Assembly: GCF_002838765.1 (NCBI RefSeq)
Contig: NZ_CP025120.1
Span: 992,001-1,056,000 of the forward strand
DNA from: Kangiella profundi
Lineage (GTDB): Bacteria > Pseudomonadota > Gammaproteobacteria > Enterobacterales > Kangiellaceae
Length of the DNA stretch: 64,000 nucleotides
Reading direction: 5' to 3'
Made by a program: the position numbers and the translations under genes. How positions within the stretch are numbered: position 1 is the first letter of the stretch; each line of letters begins with the position of its first letter. Shown here piece by piece: positions 53,077-64,000 of the stretch. The notes below the pieces were generated by a model that was not told where the DNA came from, did not search any database, and was given only the letters and a program-made list of their open reading frames with translations.

Positions 53077-54480
53077 TTAGCTTTTGCCAGATTCTGCAAA
53101 TGCTATGGTCTGCTTGGATCGGTGAATGAAACGTCCAAGCAGCAGGATTGCCGCAACGGTAAGGCCAAAAATGATACCTATCCAGAAGCCTTGAACTTTA
53201 AGGTCCATGTGGTCGGCCAAATAAATTCCAATCGGAAATCCAATTAGCCAATAGGCAATGGCCATATATACCGTTGGTATTTTAGTATCTTTCATACCTC
53301 GTAGGGCGCCTGCGCTGTTAACTTGCAGACCATCTGAGAATTGGAAAATGGCGGCTAGGAATATCAATGAAGCAGAAATCTCGATGATCGCCTGGTTATC
53401 GGTGTAGACTCCTACCAGCTCATAACGGAAGAAGAGCATTATGGTTACCGATACTGCCTGGAAAAATAGGCTCGCACCAATGCCACAAAAGCCCGAAAGA
53501 CGCATCTGGCGATAGTCTTGTCTGCCCATCCAATAGCCAACGCGAGCGGTAATCGCAATCGACAAACCCCAGGGCACCATAAAGGCAACCGTGGCAATGT
53601 TCATAGCAATCTGATGAGCACCTGTCAGGTCTACTCCATAGCGAGCAACCAGAATCCCGATCATGCCAAACATGCTGACTTCCATCAGCAGTCCCAGCGA
53701 CATCGGTGTGCCAATTGAGAAAAATTCTTTAATTAACTTCCAGGTGGGAAGGCGAACTTTCTTAAAAATATTGAGGCTGGCAAAAGATGGGTTACGCCAG
53801 GTAAAAAATAATAAAAATAGAAACAGCAGGGTCCAGACAACGCTGGTTGCATAGCCGACACCAATGGCTCCCATGGCTGGAACACCAAGGCCGCCATAAA
53901 TGAACCAGGTATTAAACAGTAAGTTGAATGGAATCACCATGAAGGAACAAATCATAATGATTTTGGTAGAAAATAACCCTTCATTACCAGAGCGTAGGGC
54001 AATAAATAAGAAGGCGAAAACACAGCCCCAGCTGAGTGCTTTAAGGTAGCCACCAGTGGTTTCGACAATAGCTTCCTCTACCCCCAGCAGCGTTAGGAAA
54101 GGATCCACATTGCGTAGCAATATAAAGGTGATGATGCCGAAAATAATGGCCAGAAACATGCCCATCTGGAATGTCTTGCCAATGCTTTCCATTTTGCCCT
54201 GACCGTTAAAGTGCGCCACCATGGGATTGATGGCCATCATCAATCCCATGAATAGGGAAAAGATAATCATAAAGGCATTAAAGCCTGTACCGACAGCGGC
54301 GAGGGCATTGCTGCTGTAGTTACCTGCCATTAAGGTATCAATCACCCCAAGTGACATCTGGGCTAACTGGGCAAGAATGGCAGGTATGGCAATTCTGATA
54401 ATCGCACTGGTTTCATGGCGAATATCTTGCCATGAGTGACTGCTGTGATTTGATGTTTTGTTGTCAGCAGAATCTGCCAT
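53077..54480 (-). CDS. MATE family multidrug efflux transporter
   Basis: The 467-residue protein has twelve predicted TM helices in two six-helix halves. MATE features: R-I-A-I-P-A-I-L-A-Q-L-A-Q-M at the first helix, D-T-L-M-A-G-N-Y-S, and G-A-L-R-G-M-K-D-T-K-I-P in the second half. It resembles NorM-type sodium- or proton-coupled drug exporters. The substrate range is unknown. The gene is monocistronic, with hairpins on both sides. Confidence 0.93.
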   Translation of the reverse strand: MADSADNKTSNHSSHSWQDIRHETSAIIRIAIPAILAQLAQMSLGVIDTLMAGNYSSNALAAVGTGFNAFMIIFSLFMGLMMAINPMVAHFNGQGKMESIGKTFQMGMFLAIIFGIITFILLRNVDPFLTLLGVEEAIVETTGGYLKALSWGCVFAFLFIALRSGNEGLFSTKIIMICSFMVIPFNLLFNTWFIYGGLGVPAMGAIGVGYATSVVWTLLFLFLLFFTWRNPSFASLNIFKKVRLPTWKLIKEFFSIGTPMSLGLLMEVSMFGMIGILVARYGVDLTGAHQIAMNIATVAFMVPWGLSIAITARVGYWMGRQDYRQMRLSGFCGIGASLFFQAVSVTIMLFFRYELVGVYTDNQAIIEISASLIFLAAIFQFSDGLQVNSAGALRGMKDTKIPTVYMAIAYWLIGFPIGIYLADHMDLKVQGFWIGIIFGLTVAAILLLGRFIHRSKQTIAFAESGKS

Positions 54481-54517
54481 GAGAAACCTGTCTAATTAAT
54501 TCACTGTGATTCACAAA

Positions 54518-54538
54518 AGCCCTCGTTCGACGAGGGCT
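54518..54538 (-). terminator. Hairpin between roxA and the MATE gene
   Basis: Stem AGCCCTCG (54518-54525) with CGAGGGCT (54531-54538), five-base loop. It sits just downstream of the roxA stop; on the minus strand only three Ts follow. Confidence 0.75.
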
Positions 54539-54543
54539 ATTTA

Positions 54544-55704
54544 TTATATATCGAATGAGGCTGGTTTTATCGCACCCAGCCCTAGGGCAAATGCTAGAAA
54601 ATCATTTGATATGTTCTTATCCAGCGATGCCAATTGCTCTGAAGAGCACTCTAATGTCCGATTCAATTGAGTGACGACTGGAGTCAGTCTGGAGTCCATC
54701 GGTTGGTATTCACCATTGATAAATAACCAAAGACCATCTTGCTTTTCAATGTAAGTTATACGCGCCAAGGGATCAGCTTTTATACCTTCATCTAGAGCAA
54801 GAGCAATCCAGTTGCTTAGTTCATCTTCTAACGGCACTTCTAATAAATCGGGGTACTTTAATTCTGTAACTTCTTTACCAAAAGCTGTGAGGTAATCATC
54901 TGATGTCCAAAGCTGGCTAAGCTGCTGCTGTGCCCATTTGCTCATATCGTCAGACAATTCACCGCCATTAGACTCAACAGTCAGTTTGTTTTCGTCGCTC
55001 CACAGTTGGTCTAATTCTGTGTGGGGCAACTGCATCAGCTTTTGAATGATGCCGCCAATATTCGGAGCGCGAAAGCCGACGGAGTAACAGATACTGTTGC
55101 CTATCGATTCACCCCAGTGTGGTGTATTCGGTGGAATATAAAGCATGTCACCTGGATTGACGATTACATCTATTTCCGCATCAAAAGGCTCAATTTGAGC
55201 GATTTGTGGATGAGGGCTGACTGCTATGGTGTTTTGGTTTTTATGCCCAACACGCCAGCGCCTTTGTCCGTCCCCCTGGATTAAGAAAACGTCATATTTA
55301 TCGAGGTGAGGTCCAACACCGCCACCATTTGTCGCGTAAGACACCATGACATCATCCAGTCGCCAGCGAGGAATAAAGTTGCATGCCTTAATTAACTCAG
55401 ATAGCGGCGGATGAAAATAATCCAGTGACTGTACGAGCAAAGTCCAATTTTCATCCTTTAGCTCGGCAAATCTGGTCTCATCAATAGGACCGTGTTCCAG
55501 CTGCCAATTCTGTCCATCGCACTGGATCAATCGAGACTCAATGTCATCTTCAAGGCTGTAACCAGCTAGTTCATCTGCGGTTATCAGTGCGTTTTCGCCT
55601 GACACCAGTGCAGAAGAAAACGCCCCTCGGATTAACAAGGGGCGCTTTTGCCAATATTCCTTCAGGAATTGCTCAGTACTAATGTCACCGAGAATCTTGC
55701 TCAT
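54544..55704 (-). CDS. roxA: Ribosomal oxygenase RoxA (uL16 arginine hydroxylase)
   Basis: The 386-residue JmjC-cupin oxygenase has the iron triad His 133 and Asp 135 (P-H-L-D-K-Y-D) and His 196 (P-P-N-T-P-H-W). Further E. coli YcfD/RoxA features: R-P-L-L-I-R-G-A-F at 21-29, Y-A-T-N-G-G-G-V, and the C-terminal winged-helix-like dimer region. It hydroxylates an arginine of ribosomal protein uL16 using 2-oxoglutarate and O2. It lies 17 bases after purB on the same strand. Confidence 0.94.
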   Translation of the reverse strand: MSKILGDISTEQFLKEYWQKRPLLIRGAFSSALVSGENALITADELAGYSLEDDIESRLIQCDGQNWQLEHGPIDETRFAELKDENWTLLVQSLDYFHPPLSELIKACNFIPRWRLDDVMVSYATNGGGVGPHLDKYDVFLIQGDGQRRWRVGHKNQNTIAVSPHPQIAQIEPFDAEIDVIVNPGDMLYIPPNTPHWGESIGNSICYSVGFRAPNIGGIIQKLMQLPHTELDQLWSDENKLTVESNGGELSDDMSKWAQQQLSQLWTSDDYLTAFGKEVTELKYPDLLEVPLEDELSNWIALALDEGIKADPLARITYIEKQDGLWLFINGEYQPMDSRLTPVVTQLNRTLECSSEQLASLDKNISNDFLAFALGLGAIKPASFDI

Positions 55705-55721
55705 AAACAGCCTGTCATGAC

Positions 55722-57116
<1,395 letters not shown>

Positions 57117-57395
57117 TTAAGAAGAACTGAATGAAATTTGGGCAGATTCGTTGCTTGGCCATTCGATTCGGCCTACAGAATTAGAACCCGCCAGCCCAAT
57201 TGTGCATGGCTTTTTTCGAAACGCGGATCATACCGCAACTGGCGCTTTTTGGCATCTATAAAACTGGGTCTGAGAGATATTGATGGGCTAATGTGACAAT
57301 TCTTTACAAAAATATGGAAATATTCGGTTTTATTTTAGTGACTTTTTTGTCAATATCCGCGGCAACTCGTTTAGTTGCTCAAGGCAAGTAGATTT

Positions 57396-57797
57396 ATGAT
57401 TAAGTGGTGGGTATTGGCAGGTCTGATTGTATTGACCCTGACAGCATGTGATGATGGGCAGTCAGTGGGTATTGAAGGTAAAGCCACCAAAAAAGAAAGT
57501 AAAGAGCTGATTGAGCAAATGGAATGGGTTGAAGATGCCAATATTGAGCTATTAGCAAAGCAGAAGCTTAAATCGTCTAAACGCTTTTTAGCGGTACTTA
57601 ATGATGGTGAGATCTTGATCCCAGGGTTGGCTGAAGATGTTTCTGAAATGGTAGTCACTAACGGTGACTATGAGGTTTTAGCCGGAATGTCCGATGTCGT
57701 TTATAACTCACGTCATGCAGAACTTCGTGTAAAAACACGTGATTTTGCAACTGCTTACAATAAGACGCTGATTAGCTTAATTAAGTCAAATTCATAA
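57396..57797 (+). CDS. Small lipoprotein of unknown function
   Basis: From ATG 57396 (AAGG at 57381-57384 as RBS) the protein has 133 residues with the lipobox L-T-A-C (Cys 18) after W-W-V-L-A-G-L-I-V-L-T. A longer TTG start at 57375 is less likely. The mature part is Lys/Glu-rich and helical, then beta-rich, with no recognised family. It stands alone between divergent purB and a terminator. Confidence 0.8.
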   Translation: MIKWWVLAGLIVLTLTACDDGQSVGIEGKATKKESKELIEQMEWVEDANIELLAKQKLKSSKRFLAVLNDGEILIPGLAEDVSEMVVTNGDYEVLAGMSDVVYNSRHAELRVKTRDFATAYNKTLISLIKSNS

Positions 57798-57812
57798 CTT
57801 ATTGATTCAAAT

Positions 57813-57840
57813 AAAAAAGCCAGCAGATGCTGGCTTTTTT
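57813..57840. terminator. Bidirectional terminator
   Basis: Perfect 13-bp stem AAAAAAGCCAGCA (57813-57825) with TGCTGGCTTTTTT (57828-57840) and a two-base loop, serving the lipoprotein gene and the convergent CigR-like gene. Confidence 0.9.
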
Positions 57841-57862
57841 ATGGTCGATAGAAAAGGTCGTC

Positions 57863-58330
57863 TTACAGGTTTAAAATATCGATAATCTCCCGAGTATTCT
57901 CCATGACGCGGATAATTTTGCCTTCCACCTCAATAATCTTGCTACCTACCGGACCAATTGGCAGTCGCTGGCGTAAATCATATGGTAGGGGGCGTCCATA
58001 GCGATATACATCTTCTGAAAGCACCTCTCCTCGCTGCAGTTTCATTTCCCAGCCTGGAGGCAGTTCACCAGTTCTTTCGTATTTTTTCTTAAGACCTTTA
58101 GGCAGTTGTTTCTGCTTACCACCATAATCATGGTCATGATAATACTCACGAATAATGCGGATTTCATCATCGTGGAAAATACCGCCACGTTCAGCTTTTG
58201 CTGCGACATTAGCTTGGTTCTGGCTATTGCCCTGGTTGTTTTTTGGGCCTTTGTACATCGCATAACTGCTTGAAATACCTAGCACTAATGTTATAGCTGT
58301 CATACTCAATAGGGGCTTTATCAACTTCAT
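57863..58330 (-). CDS. RcnB/CigR-like exported protein
   Basis: The 155-residue protein has a signal peptide (T-L-V-L-G-I-S-S-S-Y-A) and the pattern L-P-K-G-L-K-K-K-Y-E-R-T-G-E-L-P-P-G-W, later V-E-G-K-I-I-R-V-M-E-N-T-R-E-I. This resembles RcnB/CigR-type periplasmic proteins ('anti-virulence regulator CigR family'). An internal Y-Y-H-D-H-D-Y could bind metal. The function is not known. It is divergent from acnB. Confidence 0.78.
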   Translation of the reverse strand: MKLIKPLLSMTAITLVLGISSSYAMYKGPKNNQGNSQNQANVAAKAERGGIFHDDEIRIIREYYHDHDYGGKQKQLPKGLKKKYERTGELPPGWEMKLQRGEVLSEDVYRYGRPLPYDLRQRLPIGPVGSKIIEVEGKIIRVMENTREIIDILNL

Positions 58331-58494
58331 TATGATACCTCATTGATTTTGGTAAGCTCGAATATAGCATAGCAACTTGCAACTGAATATTGACTTAATG
58401 GCCTTATGAGGGGCTTTTCACATCCGATGTATCTTGACCGACATCTTACTAGCCCTCAGCTATATAAGATATGGCTCACATTCTATAAAGCCTG

Positions 58495-58503
58495 TGTTAT
58501 AAT
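58495..58503 (+). promoter_or_regulatory. Extended -10 promoter candidate for acnB
   Basis: TGTTATAAT (58495-58503) is a perfect extended -10 element (TGnTATAAT) 95 bases upstream of the acnB GTG. No good -35 is needed or seen. Confidence 0.6.
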
Positions 58504-58598
58504 CGGCCACCTTTTTAGAGAGACTCCCTGAGCCGTCCGCCTGATCTAGAGCGGATATATCAGCGGTAAAACAAACATCGAACAACGAGGAATCCTAA

Positions 58599-61211
58599 GT
58601 GTTAGAAGCTTACAGAAATCATGTTGCAGAACGCGCCGAGCAAGGCATTCCGCCTTTACCATTAAATGCTGAACAAGTGAGCCAACTGGTTGAGTTATTA
58701 AAGAACCCACCAGCCGGTGAAGAAGAATTTCTGGTCGAATTATTAACACATCGTGTACCGCCTGGTGTTGACGAGGCTGCATACGTAAAAGCAGCTTTCC
58801 TTGCCGCCGTTGCTAAGGGTGAAGCTGAGTCTCCTTTGATTGATAAAGCTCATGCAACTAAGTTGTTAGGCACTATGCTAGGTGGTTACAACATCGCAAC
58901 TTTGGTCGAGCTTCTGGATGATTCTGAGTTAGCGGAGTTAGCTGGTGAAAAATTAAAGCACACCCTATTGATGTTCGATGCATTCCATGACGTTGCAGAA
59001 AAAGCAGACAAAGGCAACGCGATTGCCAAGGCTGTGATTGATTCTTGGGCAAATGCCGAGTGGTTTAAAGAAAAGCCATCATTGGCAGAAAAAATCACCT
59101 TAACCGTATTTAAGGTTCCAGGCGAAACCAATACCGATGACCTGTCGCCAGCTCAAGACGCCTGGTCACGTCCTGATATTCCATTGCATGCTTTGGCTAT
59201 GTTGAAAAATGAGCGTGAAGGCATCAATCCAGACAAAGAGGGCGAAATTGGTCCAATTTCAACGATTGAAAAGCTTAAAGAAAAAGGCCATCCATTAGCC
59301 TACGTTGGCGATGTTGTAGGTACCGGTTCTTCGCGTAAATCTGCGACAAACTCTGTTTTATGGCACATGGGTGAGGATATCCCTTATGTTCCAAACAAGC
59401 GTGCCGGCGGTTTCTGTTTTGGTGGCAAGATTGCTCCAATCTTTTATAACACCATGAAAGATGCCGGCTCTTTGCCTGTAGAGCTTGATGTTTCGAAAAT
59501 GGAAACTGGTGATGTTATCGACATTTATCCTTATGAGGGTAAGGTTGAAAAGGGTGGCGAGGTTATTGCTACTTTTGACCTGGGTACAGGTGTTGTACTT
59601 GATGAAGTCCAAGCCGGTGGCCGTATTCCGTTGATCATTGGCCGTGGTTTGACAACGCGTGCCCGTGATTATTTAGGTTTGCCTGCTGCTGACTTCTTCC
59701 GCGCTCCTGCTGAAGTTAATGACACTGGTAAAGGCTTTACGTTAGCGCAAAAAATGGTTGGTAAGGCTTGTGGTCTTGAAGGTGTTCGTCCAGGCCAATA
59801 CTGCGAGCCAATGATGACTACGGTCGGTTCTCAGGACACTACCGGTCCTATGACTCGTGATGAGCTGAAAGATCTGGCCTGTTTAGGTTTCCAGGCTGAT
59901 CTGGTAATGCAGTCATTCTGTCATACAGCAGCTTATCCAAAGCCAGTAGACGTTGACACTCAACACACACTTCCTGATTTCATTATGAACCGTGGTGGTG
60001 TTTCGTTACGTCCAGGTGACGGTATTATCCACAGCTGGTTAAACCGTATGTTACTTCCAGATACCGTTGGTACTGGCGGTGATTCGCATACTCGCTTCCC
60101 TCTAGGTATCTCTTTCCCTGCAGGTTCTGGTCTGGTAGCTTTCGCAGCTGCGACTGGTGTTATGCCATTGGATATGCCGGAATCAGTTCTTGTTCGCTTC
60201 AAGGGTAAAATGCAGCCAGGTATCACATTGCGTGATCTGGTTCATGCGATTCCTTATCAGGCGATTAAAGAAGGCTTATTAACCGTTGAAAAAGCAGGCA
60301 AGAAAAACATCTTCTCTGGACGCATTCTTGAAATTGAAGGCCTTGAACATTTGACTGCTGAGCAGGCGTTTGAATTGTCTGATGCATCTGCCGAGCGTTC
60401 AGCTGCAGGTTGTACCATTAAGTTGAGCGAAGAGTCAGTAGCAGAATATCTGCAATCTAACATCGTATTGTTGAAGTGGATGATTGCTAATGGCTATGGC
60501 GATGAGCGTACAATCTCACGTCGTATTGAGAAGATGGAAGAGTGGTTGGCCAACCCATCATTGATGGAAGCTGACAAAGACGCTGACTATTCTGCTGTTA
60601 TCGAAATTGATATGGATAACTTAAAAGAGCCAGTCTTGTGTGCACCGAACGATCCAGACGATGCGCGTCTATTGAGTGATGTTGCTGGTGACAAGATTGA
60701 TGAGGTGTTCATCGGTTCTTGTATGACTAACATTGGCCACTTCCGCGCAGCATCTAAGTTACTGGAAAGTGTTGAAGCAGGTACTCTGGAAACGCGGCTA
60801 TGGATTGCTCCACCAACACGTATGGATGAGCACCAATTGATGGAAGAAGGGCACTACAACATCTTCGGTCGTTCGGGTGCGCGTCTAGAAATGCCGGGCT
60901 GTTCATTGTGCATGGGTAACCAGGCACGTGTAGCTCCAAAGTCAACGGTTGTTTCTACTTCAACTCGTAACTTCCCTAACCGTTTGGGCCAAGGTGCCAA
61001 TGTTTATCTGGCATCTGCGGAACTTGCTTCTGTTGCCGCGGTAATGGGTCGCTTACCAACTGTTGAAGAGTACATGGGCTATGCCAGCAAGCTAGACTCA
61101 TTGTCGAAAGATATCTATAAGTACATGAACTTCCATCAGATGGAAGAGTACAAGGCAAAAGCTGCTAAAGTCACTATTCCAGTTGCCAATAAAGTAACTG
61201 TAGGTGCTTAA
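58599..61211 (+). CDS. acnB: Aconitate hydratase B
   Basis: The 870-residue protein starts at GTG 58599 (AACGAGGAATCC RBS region) and matches E. coli AcnB (865) in length. It converts citrate to isocitrate through a 4Fe-4S cluster. Cluster cysteines are seen in [12 protein letters not shown] and C-S-L-C-M-G-N-Q. The swivel domain carries G-T-G-S-S-R-K-S-A and comes before the cluster domains, the AcnB order. A strong terminator follows. Confidence 0.98.
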   Translation: MLEAYRNHVAERAEQGIPPLPLNAEQVSQLVELLKNPPAGEEEFLVELLTHRVPPGVDEAAYVKAAFLAAVAKGEAESPLIDKAHATKLLGTMLGGYNIATLVELLDDSELAELAGEKLKHTLLMFDAFHDVAEKADKGNAIAKAVIDSWANAEWFKEKPSLAEKITLTVFKVPGETNTDDLSPAQDAWSRPDIPLHALAMLKNEREGINPDKEGEIGPISTIEKLKEKGHPLAYVGDVVGTGSSRKSATNSVLWHMGEDIPYVPNKRAGGFCFGGKIAPIFYNTMKDAGSLPVELDVSKMETGDVIDIYPYEGKVEKGGEVIATFDLGTGVVLDEVQAGGRIPLIIGRGLTTRARDYLGLPAADFFRAPAEVNDTGKGFTLAQKMVGKACGLEGVRPGQYCEPMMTTVGSQDTTGPMTRDELKDLACLGFQADLVMQSFCHTAAYPKPVDVDTQHTLPDFIMNRGGVSLRPGDGIIHSWLNRMLLPDTVGTGGDSHTRFPLGISFPAGSGLVAFAAATGVMPLDMPESVLVRFKGKMQPGITLRDLVHAIPYQAIKEGLLTVEKAGKKNIFSGRILEIEGLEHLTAEQAFELSDASAERSAAGCTIKLSEESVAEYLQSNIVLLKWMIANGYGDERTISRRIEKMEEWLANPSLMEADKDADYSAVIEIDMDNLKEPVLCAPNDPDDARLLSDVAGDKIDEVFIGSCMTNIGHFRAASKLLESVEAGTLETRLWIAPPTRMDEHQLMEEGHYNIFGRSGARLEMPGCSLCMGNQARVAPKSTVVSTSTRNFPNRLGQGANVYLASAELASVAAVMGRLPTVEEYMGYASKLDSLSKDIYKYMNFHQMEEYKAKAAKVTIPVANKVTVGA

Positions 61212-61240
61212 TGCTTTAGCTTTATACTAGCTAAAAATGA

Positions 61241-61266
61241 AAGCCCACTTCGGTGGGCTTTTTTTA
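61241..61266 (+). terminator. Terminator of acnB
   Basis: Stem AAGCCCAC (61241-61248) with GTGGGCTT (61253-61260) around the stable TTCG loop, then a T-run. Confidence 0.92.
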
Positions 61267-61323
61267 TGTCTAGCTGTCTGCTAGATTGTAGCTCATTAAT
61301 AATGAACAATAACTGGGGTCAAC

Positions 61324-61728
61324 ATGAGTATCGAAATTACATCGTTATACGCTGGGCTGTTAGCTTTACTGATTTTGTTGTTATCGTATCGTGTGGTCAT
61401 GTTACGTAGAAAGTTTCAGGTTGGAATCGGTTCGCATGGCGAAAAAGTTTTAGCCAGAGCGATTCGAGTGCATGGCAATGCGGTTGAATATATCCCAATC
61501 TGTCTTTTATTAATGGCGCTAGCAGAAATTCAGGGAGCCTCAACGTGGTTTATGCATGGTACTGGCATAGCATTGCTTCTCGGTAGGGTATTGCATGCTG
61601 CAGGCTTGTCAAAAAGTGTGGGTAAATCATTTGGCCGTTTTTATGGTGTGATTTTGACCTGGCTGGTGATGTTAGTACTTTCTGGTTATTTAATCGGTTA
61701 CTTTATTGGCTTTAACGCCGCAGCTTAA
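61324..61728 (+). CDS. MAPEG family membrane protein
   Basis: The 134-residue protein has four TM helices and the MAPEG-type pattern: R-A-I-R-V-H-G-N-A-V-E-Y-I-P-I near residue 47, then G-R-V-L-H-A-A-G. Eukaryotic relatives are glutathione-dependent membrane enzymes; the bacterial role is unclear. It follows the acnB terminator by about 60 bases and is probably monocistronic. Confidence 0.9.
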   Translation: MSIEITSLYAGLLALLILLLSYRVVMLRRKFQVGIGSHGEKVLARAIRVHGNAVEYIPICLLLMALAEIQGASTWFMHGTGIALLLGRVLHAAGLSKSVGKSFGRFYGVILTWLVMLVLSGYLIGYFIGFNAAA

Positions 61729-61745
61729 TCATTTCAAACTAACAG

Positions 61746-61779
61746 TAAACCACCCAGTCCTATGTGGCGGGGTGGTTTA
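61746..61779. terminator. Terminator between MAPEG and GGDEF/EAL genes
   Basis: Stem TAAACCACCC (61746-61755) with GGGTGGTTTA (61770-61779), followed by a T-run on the plus strand; it overlaps the stop codon of the convergent signalling gene. Confidence 0.8.
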
Positions 61780-64000
61780 TTTTTGTTCCAGATATTTATC
61801 CTGAATGACCATTGGGCTAATAGGCTTATCAAAGTAATACCCCTGGAATTGTGGGCAGTGCTCTTCTTTTAAAAACTCTAACTGTTCGATGTTCTCTACA
61901 CCTTCAGCTGTCACTTCCAAACCAAGGTCCTGGCTCATGCGAATGATCGTTTTGACGATGGTTTCGCTGTCTGGATCCCCCGGAATATCATTAACAAAAG
62001 TTCGGTCAATTTTAAGTTTGTCCAACGGTAACTTTTTAAGGTGATTAAGAGATGAATAACCTGTACCGAAATCATCGATGGAGATACGAACGCCAAGTTT
62101 TTTAAGGGCTTTTAATAGTTCAATAGAGCGTTTCTCTTCGTAAATTATCAGAGTCTCTGTAACCTCGAGCTCTAGTAATTCTGCAGGGATCTTGGTTGAT
62201 TGAAGCAAGCCGGAAATGGTCTCAACCAGATTACCATGACTAAGCTGAATAGATGATAGATTGACCGAAATAACAGGCGAACTGCCATACTCATCAATCC
62301 AGAACTTTATCTGCTGGCATGCCTTCTCAAGTACCCAGCTACCAATGTTTACAATGGTGCCATTATCTTCTGCTATCGGTATAAATTCGAGCGGCGAGAT
62401 TATTCCCTGCTCGGGGTGATTCCAGCGGATGAGGGCTTCAACACCTAATAATTTGCCATTTGAGCCATTAATCTGTGGCTGATACAACAGGAAAAATTCA
62501 TTGTTAAAGATTGCTCTATGTAAATCATTTTCCAAGGTCTGACGCCTCATGATTACAGCTTCCATGTCAGACTTGAAAATGGCATAACCATTACGTCCTT
62601 TGGCTTTGGCGTGATACATGGCTGTATCTGCGCGCTGCATGATTAGCTCATGGCTGTCACCATCTCGAGGATACACTACGATGCCTATACTGGCAGTAAT
62701 ATGAAGCGATTGACCATTGATTCGAAACCCTTTACCCAGCGTTTGAAGCAACTTTTTAGCCACTATTATCGCATCTTGCTCTGCATCTTCTGAATTATCA
62801 CTTAACTCACTGAGTTGAATGATGAATTCGTCACCGCCCAAGCGAGCAACGGTGTCTCCTGAACGAACGTTATCCTCCAGGCGCTTAGCTACCTCAACCA
62901 GTAATTTATCGCCGGTCATGTGCCCCATGGAATCATTAATGTTTTTAAAGAAATCCAGATCAATAAACAGTACTGCTCCATTATGATGGTGGCGTAGCGA
63001 GAGGGCGATAGATTGATTGATGCGGTCATTGAGCAATAGTCGGTTTGGTAATCCTGTTAAGGAATCATGCTGTGCCATATGCTGAATTTGTTGCTCAAAT
63101 TCTTTTGACTCAGTGATGTCGACACCGACGGTCACCACTGCTGGAACACGGCTATAGCGACCCACAAAAGGGACTTTAGATATATTGAAATAGGTTGTTT
63201 TGTTATTGCTGGCTTTTACTTTCAATTGCTTATCCACTGCGACAGCATCTTTTCTTAGCAGGTACTCCTCATCCTCAAACAGTTTGCTTGCTTCTGGTAT
63301 TTGGTTTTTAAGTTGCTCAATATTTATATCATCAAATTCTTTCTGGGTTAAACCAAAAAAGTTGGCCGCATATCGGTTTGCCAGTATGACTTCACCGTTA
63401 GCATTAGTGGCGTAAATCATGTGCGGAACTAAGTTTATAATTTGTTTGATTTGGTCAGTTTTATCTGCAAGATCCGCCGTCTTTTTTCGAATCTGTTTGC
63501 GCAGAATTAGAACAACAAGTCCGGTAATAATGAGTAAACCCAATAATCCGACAAGACTGTAGAGGAGCCATGTTGGAAGAAATGTGTTGGTATTGTCTTT
63601 ACCTAGCCAACGTTCATTGATTTCATAATAGGGGGAGGAGGGGTTATCTTTCCATTCATCAAGATAGTTATCTATGGTCTGTAATACATCCGCATTTTTA
63701 CCCTTGGGGCTTGCGAAAAGGACTTTTGAAGGATTAAAAACGATTGGTGTACGCTCAATATTAAACCGCTTCTCAAAGCTATAGCCAACCAGGTTACCAC
63801 TTACAGCTCCATCAACTAGACGCTTATCCAATAAAGCAAAGGCGGACTTGTAGTCCTGCACTTCTTTAAGGTGACAAATGATATCGAACTGGGCACAGAG
63901 GTTGGCAAATTGAATGGCGTAGATTTCGTCTTTTACTACTGCAATAGTCTTGCCTTCAAAATCAAAAATGTTTTCAAGTAACTGCTCATCTGGGTGAATG
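61777..64000 (-). CDS. Sensor with solute-binding-like, PAS, GGDEF and EAL domains, 5' end outside window
   Basis: The frame is open to the window edge, so the start is not visible; the GTG at 63861 is internal. In order: a periplasmic solute-binding-like domain (G-K-T-I-A-V-V-K-D at the edge), a TM helix (L-L-Y-S-L-V-G-L-L-G-L-L-I-I-T-G), a PAS domain (A-T-N-A-N-G-E-V-I-L-A-N-R), GGDEF with R-L-G-G-D-E-F intact, and EAL with V-E-A-L-I-R-W intact plus the D-D-F-G-T-G-Y-S-S motif. It should make and/or break cyclic di-GMP in response to a ligand. Which activity dominates cannot be told. Confidence 0.94.
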   Translation of the reverse strand, partial: IHPDEQLLENIFDFEGKTIAVVKDEIYAIQFANLCAQFDIICHLKEVQDYKSAFALLDKRLVDGAVSGNLVGYSFEKRFNIERTPIVFNPSKVLFASPKGKNADVLQTIDNYLDEWKDNPSSPYYEINERWLGKDNTNTFLPTWLLYSLVGLLGLLIITGLVVLILRKQIRKKTADLADKTDQIKQIINLVPHMIYATNANGEVILANRYAANFFGLTQKEFDDINIEQLKNQIPEASKLFEDEEYLLRKDAVAVDKQLKVKASNNKTTYFNISKVPFVGRYSRVPAVVTVGVDITESKEFEQQIQHMAQHDSLTGLPNRLLLNDRINQSIALSLRHHHNGAVLFIDLDFFKNINDSMGHMTGDKLLVEVAKRLEDNVRSGDTVARLGGDEFIIQLSELSDNSEDAEQDAIIVAKKLLQTLGKGFRINGQSLHITASIGIVVYPRDGDSHELIMQRADTAMYHAKAKGRNGYAIFKSDMEAVIMRRQTLENDLHRAIFNNEFFLLYQPQINGSNGKLLGVEALIRWNHPEQGIISPLEFIPIAEDNGTIVNIGSWVLEKACQQIKFWIDEYGSSPVISVNLSSIQLSHGNLVETISGLLQSTKIPAELLELEVTETLIIYEEKRSIELLKALKKLGVRISIDDFGTGYSSLNHLKKLPLDKLKIDRTFVNDIPGDPDSETIVKTIIRMSQDLGLEVTAEGVENIEQLEFLKEEHCPQFQGYYFDKPISPMVIQDKYLEQK

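Overview
The window is a dense gammaproteobacterial chromosome segment of moderate to low GC. The dnaX-ybaB-recR ... htpG ... adk-hemH order matches the enterobacterial backbone, and the gene set (metXBLF, btuB with pduO, cusCBA, rimK with a retropepsin, acnB, S41 and S9 lipoproteins, two PhoA paralogues) recalls marine Kangiella-like bacteria. That genus-level guess is inference. No prophage, plasmid, insertion sequence or CRISPR array is visible.

Layout. 1-7,652: an M14 carboxypeptidase cut by the window edge, a saccharopine-dehydrogenase-like protein, an S9 family lipoprotein whose catalytic triad looks lost, nadA, a lipoprotein methyltransferase and cysB. 7,938-14,992: sulfur assimilation and methionine synthesis: cysK, metJ, then the tightly coupled metX-metB-metL-metF operon behind a tandem MetJ box. 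15,027-21,647: a copper/silver efflux set, cusA, a cusB-cusF fusion, cusC and a Met/His/Cys-rich periplasmic protein. 21,721-28,914: metH, divergent from a cobalamin-riboswitch-controlled btuB, pduO-type adenosyltransferase and membrane protein unit; MetJ boxes lie between them. Methionine, cysteine and B12 supply are thus clustered and visibly cross-regulated, with MetJ boxes before metX, metH/btuB and cysB.

28,915-35,200: tRNA-Ser(GGA) with a duplicated 5' fragment, a RimB-like retropepsin and rimK, two tandem alkaline phosphatases behind five 11-bp PhoB-box units, a small exported protein and 4.5S RNA. 35,296-43,700: dnaX with an A10 slippage site predicted to yield the short gamma subunit, ybaB, recR, an O-methyltransferase, an S41 protease lipoprotein pair and htpG behind a sigma-32-like promoter.

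43,996-46,925 is the most unusual part: an integron-type gene cassette array with no integrase in the window, inserted between htpG and adk. Two well-formed attC sites end cassettes for a lipoprotein and for a 620-residue protein with a C-terminal HEPN-like R-N-x3-H motif, a plausible defence or toxin protein. A third small membrane-protein cassette follows without a good attC.

47,037-64,000: a VanZ-like protein, adk, hemH, a YoaA-type helicase, tsaB, an Slp lipoprotein, a MATE exporter, the ribosomal oxygenase roxA, purB, two small envelope proteins, acnB, a MAPEG protein and a GGDEF/EAL signalling protein that runs off the right edge.
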